From NCBI RefSeq assembly GCF_039555335.1, contig NC_092637.1:1302001-1366000 (forward strand): 64,000 nt of DNA, in the 5' to 3' direction. The stretch is from Amphiura filiformis. Taxonomy: Eukaryota; Echinodermata; Ophiuroidea; Amphilepidida; Amphiuridae. Below are positions 43,909 through 54,518 of the stretch, one piece after another. Position 1 is the first letter of the stretch, and every line of letters begins with the position of its first letter. The position numbers and the translations under genes are program-made. The notes below the pieces were generated by a model. The model was not told where the DNA came from and did no database searches. It worked only from the letters and a program-made list of their open reading frames with translations.

Positions 43909-46508
43909 ACATGGACGGTGATGGAATATCAGATGGTGAGGACAATTGTCCATCAAAACTAAATAATGATCAAAGCGATATAAATGGCGACGGTAAGGGT
44001 GATGCTTGTGACACTGATATCGACGGCGACGGAGTAGAAAATGCCAACGACACATGCCCTTTAATATCAAACGCAAATCAAACCGACACAGATAGCGATG
44101 GAATCGGGGATGCTTGTGATGATGATATTGATGGAGATGAGATCCAGAATAAGTATGATAATTGTGTAAAAGTGGCCAATCATGATCAGCTGGACACCGA
44201 TAGTGACGGCCTAGGTAATCTATGTGATGCAGATAACGATGGTGATGCAATACCGGATGAGTTTGACAACTGTTTAGCAGTACCAAATGATGACCAAATA
44301 GATACTGATGACGACGGTGAAGGCGATGCATGTGACACTGATATCGACGGCGACCGAGTAGAAAATGCCCTCGACACGTGCCCTTTCACATCCCAGGAAG
44401 ATCAAAACGACACAGATAGCGATGGAATCGGTGATGCTTGTGATGATGATATTGATGGAGATGAGATCCAGAATAAGTATGATAATTGTGTAAAGTGGCC
44501 AATCACGATCAGCTGGACACCGATAGTGACGGCCTAGGTAATCTATGTGATGCAGATAACGATGGTGATGCAATACCGGATGAGTTTGACAACTGTTTAG
44601 CAGTACCAAATGATGACCAAGTAGATACTGATGACGACGGTGAAGGCGATGCATGTGACACTGATATCGACGGCGACCGAGTAGAAAATGCCCTCGACAC
44701 GTGCCCTTTCACATCCCAGGAAGATCAAAACGACACAGATAGCGATGGAATCGGGGATGCTTGTGATGATGATATTGATGGAGATGAGATCCAGAATAAG
44801 TATGATAATTGTGTAAAAGTGGCCAATCATGATCAGCTGGACACCGATAGTGACGGCCTAGGTAATCTATGTGATGCAGATAACGATGGTGATGCAATAC
44901 CGGATGAGTTTGACAACTGTTTAGCAGTACCAAATGATGACCAAATAGATACTGATGACGACGGTGAAGGCGATGCATGTGACACTGATATCGACGGCGA
45001 CCGAGTAGAAAATGCCCTCGACACGTGCCCTTTCACATCCCAGGAAGATCAAAACGACACAGATAGCGATGGAATCGGTGATGCTTGTGATGATGATATT
45101 GATGGTGATGAGATCCAGAATAAGTATGATAATTGTGTAAAAGTGGCCAATCATGATCAGCTGGACACCGATAGTGACGGCCTAGGTAATCTATGTGATG
45201 CAGATAACGATGGTGATGCAATACCGGATGAGTTTGACAACTGTTTAGCAGTACCAAATGATGACCAAATAGATACTGATGACGACGGTGAAGGCGATGC
45301 ATGTGACACTGATATCGACGGCGACCGAGTAGGAAATGCCCTCGACACGTGCCCTTTCACATCCCAGGAAGATCAAAACGACACAGATAGCGATGGAATC
45401 GGTGATGATTGTGATGATGATATTGATGGAGATGAGATCCAGAATAAGTATGATAATTGTGTAAAAGTGGCCAATCACGATCAGCTGGACACCGATAGTG
45501 ACGGCCTAGGTAATCTATGTGATGCAGATAACGATGGTGATGCAATACCGGATGAGTTTGACAACTGTTTAGCAGTACCAAATGATGACCAAATAGATAC
45601 TGATGACGACGGTGAAGGCGATGCATGTGACACTGATATCGACGGCGACCGAGTAGAAAATGCCCTCGACACGTGCCCTTTCACATCCCAGGAAGATCAA
45701 AACGACACAGATAGCGATGGAATCGGTGATGATTGTGATGATGATATTGATGGAGATGAGATCCAGAATAAGTATGATAATTGTGTAAAAGTGGCCAATC
45801 ACGATCAGCTGGACACCGATAGTGACGGCCTAGGCAATCTATGTGATGCAGATAACGATGGTGATGCAATACCGGATGAGTTTGACAACTGTTTAGCAGT
45901 ACCAAATGATGACCAAATAGATACTGATGACGACGGTGAAGGCGATGCATGTGACACTGATATCGACGGCGACCGAGTAGAAAATGCCCTCGACACGTGC
46001 CCTTTCACATCCCAGGAAGATCAAAACGACACAGATAGCGATGGAATCGGTGATGATTGTGATGATGATATTGATGGAGATGAGATCCAGAATAAGTATG
46101 ATAATTGTGTAAAAGTGGCCAATCACGATCAGCTGGACACCGATAGTGACGGCCTAGGTAATCTATGTGATGCAGATAACGATGGTGATGCAATACCGGA
46201 TGAGTTTGACAACTGTTTAGCAGTACCAAATGATGACCAAATAGATACTGATGACGACGGTGAAGGCGATGCATGTGACACTGATATCGACGGCGACCGA
46301 GTAAAAAATACAAACGACACGTGCCCTTTCACATTCCAGGAATATCAAAACGACACAGATGGCGATGGAATCGGTGATGCTTGTGATGATGATATAGATA
46401 ATGATGGGATTTTGAATGTTTATGACAATTGTGTTAAAGTGGTCAATAAAGATCAGTTGGACACCGATAGTGACGGCCTAGGCAATCTATGCGACACTGC
46501 ACCACCAG
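43909..46508 (+). CDS. Giant thrombospondin type 3 exon 2 (about 24 repeats; one frameshift)
   Basis: A single exon of 2600 nt that encodes about 867 residues of TSP3 repeats, if one missing base is allowed for. The acceptor is TTTTCAG and the donor follows TAPPG as in exon 1. The repeating 108-residue unit has three TSP3 repeats: DIDGDRVENALDTCPFTSQE, DDIDGDEIQNKYDNCVKVAN and ADNDGDAIPDEFDNCLAVPN, each followed by a DxDxDGxGxxCD segment. At 44490-44495 the run in TGTAAAGTGG lacks one A found in all sister copies (TGTAAAAGTGG), giving a stop at 44535. With that base the exon is exactly phase 1-1, so I suspect a sequence error or a recent mutation. Confidence 0.9.
44024..46508 (+). repeat. 324-bp coding tandem repeat, about 7.7 units
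   Basis: CGGCGACSGAGTA recurs at about 44023, 44348, 44671, 44995, 45319, 45643, 45967 and 46291. The steps are 324 bp except one 323-bp step across the missing base. The inner units differ by only a few bases (for example GATGCTTGT versus GATGATTGT), while the first and last are more diverged. This is the pattern of recent unequal crossing-over or conversion. Confidence 0.95.
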
Positions 46509-49500
46509 GTAAAATCTCTTATATCGTTTTTAGAATTCAGTTTATTCACAATACCATACGCCTCCAGCTGCTGCTAGGGAGAGGACAAAATATGCAGTGC
46601 ACCATGGGAACATTTTGACATTCAAAGCCCGCGTAATACGAATACAACAATTTAATGTTTAAACAGTCAGAACGGTGGTCACCAAGTTTTTTTGTTATGC
46701 GCTAAAAGTCGATCGATACATGTTAAAATCAGCACAATTTAGAAATATACCTTTTTTCTATGAAATTAATTTTCCCGGTCAAATATAAACCAATATTTTT
46801 TTACTTCAGAAATATCAGTTAAAAACATAGTGCTTGGATATACATTAAAAAAAATTAGTCTTTTAGTGTGATATTTTTATAGGCTTTAAGTTCGCCCGCG
46901 AGCAGGCCCGAAGCCGTGGCGGGGGAGGGTGCGCCCCTCTAAATAAATGGAGGATTCTTATTCCTTTTGTGTCCAAATATATTCAATCCCCACCCCCCTC
47001 CAAAAAGGTTCAAATTTGGGGAAAAAAGTCCCCTTTTTCAAAATCAGCATCCCCCATCCCAAATAAATCCTCGCTACGGGCTTTTTTCGGAGTTAATTTT
47101 TTAGCACTTCAAACTTATACACTTTGCTGAAAAAGATATTTCCCACCTCTGTAAGGTCTATATATTATAGTTTGGTCAGAATTTCCGTTTTGATTTCACT
47201 TTTTTCACTTGCGACGTACTGCCAAATAAATCAACCATACTTCATTTCTAATAATTATAACCAGCCGATATAATCGCCATTTCTATTGGCTACATTGACT
47301 TGCAAAATCATCCATTGTGGGTACATTTGCGAGTTGATTTTGACAAAATTGATAGTCGGAATTGAATAATGGTGCAATCAAAACCGATATGACATAGCTT
47401 TGTTATGATTAAATTGAGGAATATCTTTCGTTAGCCAATTATGTTACTTTGAAAAGAATAACATTGACTGCGGCAGGTAACAATTTCCGTTGTCATCTGG
47501 TAATGTGTAGCTAGTTGTCATTATTATTAGACGACCAAATTCAGCAAACTGGGACAATGTATCGTTATTCGCCATATCATTACGTGGAAAGTGACTTATC
47601 AAATCGAAGCAGAAAAAACCCAGAACATAAAAAAATTCGTCATCATAACCTTTCAACCGTTTTAACCAGTCAATAGTATACAAATATTGACTGCTATGAG
47701 GGGCATGGTTACATTACAAGTCGGTCTCTATGCTTTTTGTACGATGACCCCATAAAATTTTCATAATCCCTGATAATAGCTGGCACGCGACGCCCGACGG
47801 GATAATTGCTTTACCACACAAGAATTTTGGAGTCGAATTTCAGTCAAGAAATTCGACTCCAAAACACCCCGAGGTCAGATTTATTTTTAGGCGACCATTA
47901 GCTCTGCGGCCTTGTGGCCGGCTCCTCCATTCAGTTAGCACTGTGTACTGTAGCATAGGGCTGTACTGTACATGTCCACACACCCCCACACACCCTTTCG
48001 TATTTGTTGTCTCACACAGCTCAGTTCCTTGCATTTCGTTGTTTTATATTTTCACATTTTTAACTGATTTTAATTGCACCATATTCCATACATTTTATAA
48101 TGTGAAGACAGTAATAATATTTTATGTATATTATTGCAATGAACAGAAAAAATTATTCAGATTAAAGCATGTTTGAATTGTTTTTAAAGCAAAGTGTGAA
48201 TATTTTTTCAGGGAAAGATTGGCATTTAGGCCTACTAGGCAATTTTATTTTAAGAAATAATAAGGCCGAGTAAAAAAAATACATGTTTCTCGTCCGCGCC
48301 CTCCTCCTTTTTTTTGAAGATTTTTCAATTTTTATTATTTTGTAAACTTTCAATTATAACTTGTTGAAAAAGATGTTTCATAAGTTGAAACTTATTTTAC
48401 AGCTTTGTAAATGCATAATACATCATTGGGGTCCCTAGAGGGGCCAACACCGACATCGCCTGGCTAATAATTGAATATATGAATACAAAAGCCACCTAAG
48501 TCCATACTTTGGCCAAATTGAGTTAAGCATGGGAAATTGTTGCTATACATAGGCCTGTCATATGCATGAAAGAACAACTCAAATTCATTCTCTGTGTCTA
48601 TTGGGCATGTGAAAAATAGCATGTATGAAAGAATCACCCAATTCCATGATTTGAGTCTTGTAACACATTGATTGAAATCCAGTATGTATAAAAGTCCACT
48701 TGTAACACATTCATTGCTAGAGAATGACTTTTGAACAAAAAATGGGTTTAATAAAGGAAAGTGTGTGGTTTATATTACAAGGCAGAATGCTTATCAACAT
48801 TATACATACCTGTGTGCATTATTTTGTATTCATACATACTCACGATATAACGACGTTTCTGATTGGATTTGCGCCCTTTTTGCTGGTCATAAATACCGTT
48901 TATGACCAGTACGCAGGGCATAAACAAGCTGCGTCACGCAGCGTTGGAACCCAATTAACACGATCCACGATTTGCCAGTGTTGCGTACACGCGCATGTCA
49001 CCGCGCCCATCTCACGCGCAGCGCAAAAGATGACGCGTATCACGCGTTGACTCCCGGCCGTTGACCTCACATGAGCCGAGCTGCTTCCTGCAAGTAGGCC
49101 TACTCATTTCTTCCAATTTATGAAGGAAAACGGTATGGAAATGTTATTTAAACTTGTAAACCCTTATTATTTTCATCTGTATTGAATTGCTAAGAATGTT
49201 GGTATATGAAGGGGTTCATTCATAGGATTTCAGGCATGATCGCTGTGCCCTCGGCTCACGCCTCGGGCATAAACAGCGATCATGCCCTCAATCCTATGAA
49301 TGAACCCCTAATTATCTTACTAGTGGTAATCTCATTCTAACATTGTTGTCTTTGTATATGATTCAAAAAACCAAAGTCCAAAATTTAAAATGAACCCCAC
49401 GAAGTCCCTGAAATGCTAATCGTCATACCTAATACAGGTTAATCCACTCATGTGCACGTAAAACCATATTGACCAGGTAAATCTAACTGAAGGAATTAAA

Positions 49501-51339
49501 ATGATACACGGGTTTTTCTCTCAAAATAACTTCGCATGGACTTATGTGGCTTTTGTATTCATGTATTCAATTACTTGGTACAGCAGGGATACTAAAATAA
49601 ATACCGGGGATCGATACACGTGAATTTGCTATGCACGAGTTTGACATGAGAAGAAAATCTTTGGATACCGGTGTAGAAAATGATGAATATCTCCCGTAAA
49701 TGATTTCGTATAAAGTAACCAGATGTGGTTCCTTGCACATGAATATATATTTTGAACAGATATGATAGTCATTAGCGTGCGCTTTGAGACAGTAAAAAAA
49801 ACCTGACAATAATTCCGCAATAATTCTGATTTATATGTGCAGAATTATATAGCGCAGTGTATAGGCCAATCGTGAAGGTTGTCTAAAAGAATATGACCTA
49901 TGGCATACCATGCTTGACTGACACACAGCGAGGTTAGTCACCGAGCTAATCGGGGCTATTGTCAGTAGCCTTAGTCAGATGTCCTCCAGCCTATTATGCG
50001 ACTGAACTATTAAACAGGTCGATATGTATAATGACCATGCGTGGCGGTGGATTCAATCTACCATGGCGATTTCTGCCATGAAGATACCGGGGCGATGACA
50101 CTGTGGGGCCTACCTCTCAAAACAATAAAATAAAAAGGGCCTACTCCTTTTACTCACATATCAATCTGTATGTCGAATATCCAAAATGTTAATCAGTGAT
50201 ATGGGTAGGCCTACTAGGCCTATTATAGGCCTAATTGCGCAATGTGTGGCGATTCTTCATCATATCGTCACCAGTTACAAATACGGTGCCACCGCGAATA
50301 GCGAACGGAGCGAGACTATACTCGCGATCAAGGGGGACACCAGCCGCGGGTCGGAGTCACAAACCACCTCGAGCGGAGCGAGACCCACTACGGGTTTCCA
50401 AGAGTGTGTTTTTTACAGTAGTTTATCTCCCTATGTGTAATATCGATACATGGTCAACTTAATATACTCTCTGTCGTACGTCGAAGTTTCATTTAATTTC
50501 TTAACTGGTGTTTCAAATAAAGAATATCTGGATTCCAAATAAAAGATAAAACTGACCAAGCACGTTGCTTAATATCTCAATATCTTAGGCCTAAAAAATT
50601 GTTTGATTGGCGGAACATAAAAAAATAGGTAGGTCGGGCCTAATTTTAGGGTCGGTCGGGGTTACGCCTGTCAAACAATTTTTTGGCCTTACGACGAAGC
50701 AAGGACCTGTATGAAAGAAATTAATAATATAATATTCTAAAAGTATGCAGAATTTCAACACAGCGCGGCGGCATTAGGATGGTCTCATTTCCATATAGAA
50801 TTATTATATCAGAATAACCAATTTTATTGCCCCGTCATCGACACATTGAAATTTCTTGGTCTTTATAAAAGACCATTCAAAAACGGGTGGAAACAGATAA
50901 ATATTCTTTTTTATTTAATACTTTTGCAAGCAGATCAATATGAGACAATTTTTTATCATAGAATTTTTGCCCCCCTCCCCCCATGGAGTTGAAATTTTGA
51001 CATTTGACCTTTTCCCCTATAACTCAAAAAATGTACATCGGAGATATGTCGAACTATAGTTTTTCTGAATCCATTTGACGAGAGCAATACATTGGTATGG
51101 TTTTCAGGAGGATTTGACCAAATTTGACCGGGAGCTACTCACATAAACTGTTCGCATGCGTGACCAAAAAACAAGGAATATGGGGTGTTTTTTTAGGCAA
51201 GGCAAGTTACGCGAGTGACGCATTTAGGGTCTAAAAACACTGATTATCAAGAAAAAGGGTAGTTTTCTGAAACTGATCAACTTGTTTAGGGTACCTTTTC
51301 ACATTTTTAGTAAATTACGAGTCCAAAAAGGGTACAACC
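46509..51339. other. Intron or intergenic with several hairpins, no exon recognised
   Basis: 46509-46860 repeats the intron after TSP3 exon 1. Near 46880-47090 is a C-rich dispersed repeat. Hairpins: GGAGTCGAATTTC/GAAATTCGACTCC at about 47829-47861; TGGTCATAAA/TTTATGACCA near 48882-48908; an imperfect 100-bp foldback at 49212-49309 (GGGTTCATTCATAGGATT inverted); and a diverged pair at 50585-50692. I see no further EGF or TSP3 exon on either strand. Confidence 0.5.
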
Positions 51340-51910
51340 TTATGTGCTAACCTTTTCAAGTATACCACGCAACACATGCGCTGCTCTTACAAAAATGTGC
51401 TACCCTTGTCCAATATACCAAGCTATGCATGTGCTGCCCATTAATAATCTTTTTTACACATTTGACCTATATTCCATTATGCATATGTGCTGCCCATCAA
51501 CCATTTTTGCTACAATTGCCAATATAGCACACTATACGTGTGCTACCCTTAAAAAAATCAGTGCTACTCTTAAGAAGTTTGTGGTAACCTTTTCCAATAT
51601 AGCACGCTATACGTACGTGTGCTACCCTTGTCCATATAAATACCATACTTTACATGTGCTGCCCTTAAACAATTTGTGCTACCCTTGTCACATGCTATAC
51701 ATTTGCTACCATACAAAATTGGGCTACCCGTGTCCATTATACCAAGATGTACATGTGCTGCCCTTTCAAAATTTGTGCTACCCTTTTCCAATATACCACA
51801 CAATACATGTGCTGCCATTTCAAAAATTGTGCTACCCTTTTCCAATATATCACACAATACATGTGCTGCCCTTTCAAAAATTGTGCTACCATTTCCAATA
51901 TACCACACAA
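51340..51910 (+). repeat. 54-bp minisatellite, left degenerate part
   Basis: Units built on CATGTGCTGCCCTTTCAAAA, TTGTGCTACCCTTTTCC and ATATACCACACAATA. Units at the left edge are strongly diverged and those close to the transposon match the consensus. This array continues on the other side of the inserted element at 54519. Confidence 0.9.
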
Positions 51911-51912
51911 TA

Positions 51913-54516
51913 AACGGTTCCAAAAAAGTAAGCCCCCCCTAAGACATTTTAGAATAATCCAAAACGGCTTGATCAATTCTTTTGTTTTAAAGTTTGGAAC
52001 GTAGACTGATTAGTTATGCATCAAGTGAGCGGGTTTTTGTTGCTACTTTTTATCATCTTCATTGCAAAATGCAGCCATTAATGAAAATTTCGGCCAAAAA
52101 AAGCTGCATTTTTTTACATAGGCTTTTAATGCTTCAACTTGTGTTTGACACTTTTTTCCTTTAAGTGAATAATTTAATCCAAAAGAAGCATAATTGAATC
52201 TAATTGAATTTAAGCTTTTCATGATTTAGGTGTCACACATTCAAAAACAGTTTTATGGTTCAGTGAATAAATTACAATGAATGCTGCAGCTTATTAAGGT
52301 TATTAATTATTTTATACTGTTGTGATTTGGTAGTTCACAGCATCTTACGAATGGTAGTGAGCTTTGGCAAAAACTGCATTGCTCAATTCATGGCGAGTGT
52401 GTAGAAGAATTAAAATATCACAGATATACTTTTATAGGTGTTGCGGTTCTTGAGTTACGTTGTAAAGAGGGCTGAAACAACAACACTTTTGTAAAACATA
52501 CATAACTCATTAACAACAATTAATTAAGCAAGTTTGCAAAGTATACGATTTGTAGAATGAACTTAAGCAAAACATCAAGGTGTTATTTTTCAATAAAATA
52601 TTGATCTAGATAATGAAAATCGATTTTTAGGATGCTTCGACCAACAATACCTCGTCTACCCTTAATGTCTTTCAATAATGAATAGGTCTTCCTTCATGTG
52701 AGATGGCTTCCAAGCATCGTTCTTCTCTGCTGTTGGTCAAGCTGCTTCCCCGCATGTTGCAGGATTTGCTGCAAAGTCCTTTAAGGGATCAGGAATGAGT
52801 GTTTTGGGCGTTTCGACAGTATTTTTTTGTGGGACATGAGAGCACATCAGACATATCGAATTGCATTCTGAATACGAAGAATGTCTTTCTGATATCAAAT
52901 AATTTTCATTTTTGAAATTCACGATATAATACAAATTTTATGACAAATTATTAAAATTTGATATTTTTCAAAATTTTGATATATAACAGTCCTTGAAGTA
53001 AATTTTATAAATCTAATGACATATTCTTAAAGTGTATGTAGCTGGGCGGAAAAGCCGACGATCAATTGAAAATGTTAACCTTTCATATTGAAGATATGGA
53101 TTTTTTCCCAAAAAGACCTAATTTGTTTTGGTGTTTTGGGAAAAAAAATCCATATCTTCAATACGAAAGGTTACAATTTTCAATTGATCGTCTGCTTTTC
53201 ATCCCATCTACACACACTTTAAGTATAAATCATTAGATTTATAAAGTTTACTTCGAGTACTGTTAAATATCAAAAATTATCAATTTTCAATCATTTGCCA
53301 TAAAATGTGTATTACATTGCGAATTTCAAAAAATCAATATTATTTGATATCAGAAGGACATTCTTCGTATTCAGAATGCAATTCGATATGTCTGATGTGC
53401 TCTAATGTCCCACAATAAATACTGTCCACACGTTCATACCCCATCCCTTAAGGTGGTGTTGTCCCTCACTTGTCCGCTTAAGTTGAATCTTGATAACGGC
53501 CACACATATAAATGTTTTTGAACCATTCAAGGAATGACCAATGAAACAAGTGTATAGGGATCCAGCATAAAAGGTCTAACCAGGATTCTGTTGCTCCATT
53601 GGTTAAATTAATCAATGAACATAAGATTTATCATTGATGTTACAGTTGTTCCTTCCTAATAAATTTATACAGTTGTTCCTTCCTAATAAATTTAATTAGA
53701 ATGAAAAAGTTGTTAAATTTACGCATTTTAATGCATACAAAAAGCCAATTTAGAAAAGTACAACTTTTGTTGATTCATAAATGGCTACATGATTACTCAC
53801 TGAACCATAAAACATGTTTGAAATGTGTAAAAATTACTTCATGAATATCTTAAAGGAGTATTACGTGATCCTAGCATCCTCTTTTTATGACATTTTTCAG
53901 TACATATCCACGAAAAAAACATATTCACAAAATTTCAGTTGATTCCGATATTGCGTTTGCGAGTTATGCATGATTATGTGTGTTACACTGCTCCATAGAC
54001 AATACGTTGTAATTTCGTTCAGGTGCACCAGAACGAAATTCAAATTTCACGATATCTTTGCTAAACGAATTAATCTGCAAGAAATATTTTGTACATAAAC
54101 ATTATGTAGCCAGAGGTTTCCAGTGATATAAAAATCTCATCCTTTTTTGAGAAAAGTGGAGGGATGAGGCTGTGGATCACGAAATGCCCTTTTAACTTAA
54201 GTTATTTTAATAAAAAAAACATTACAAAAAATATAGAAACATTCCTTTTTGATTAATTTTCTTCAAGTTAAAAAGGTCTGAAACCAAAAGTCATGCATAA
54301 AAAGCCTATGCAGAAAAGTGCAGCTTTTTTTTGGCCGAAAATTTCACAAATGACTGTATTTCTCAATGAAGATGATAAAAGATGACAACACAACCCCGTT
54401 CACGTGATGCATAACTAATTAGCCTATGTTCCAAACTTTAAAACAAGAGGATTGATCAAACCGTTTTTGGATTATACCAAAAATTATTAGGGGGGACTTA
54501 TTTTTTTGGAACCGTA
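51913..54516. mobile_element. 2.6-kb DNA transposon inserted in the minisatellite
   Basis: The ends ACGGTTCCAAAAAA(G/A)TAAG and then CCCCCCTAA are inverted copies, and inverted similarity extends inward for several hundred bp (TTTTATGGTTCAGTGA near 52252 against TCACTGAACCATAAAA near 53798). TA flanks both sides, and joining the flanks through one TA restores a perfect minisatellite unit. The interior has no intact transposase, only a short minus-strand stretch near 52740-52810. Confidence 0.85.
52815..53426. mobile_element. Full-length GTGGGAC foldback MITE nested in the transposon
   Basis: An almost palindromic 612-bp element: GACAGTATTTTTTTGTGGGA, AGAGCACATCAGACATATCG and GCATTCTGAATACGAAGAAT at the left are all inverted at the right. 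The centre has CATATCTTCAATACGAAAGG. Relatives are at 29667-29774 and 35930-36330. I see no clear target duplication. Confidence 0.85.
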
Positions 54517-54518
54517 TA

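Noticed and set aside
44535-44537. True stop codon ending the TSP3 protein
   Set aside because: The stop appears only because one A is missing against every sister unit. The downstream frame stays open for 650 more codons to a normal donor, so I treat it as a break within the exon.
43867-46332. His/Arg-rich and Ser-rich minus-strand frames over the TSP3 exon
   Set aside because: They recur every 324 bp as mirror images of the coding repeat and have no splice or domain support.
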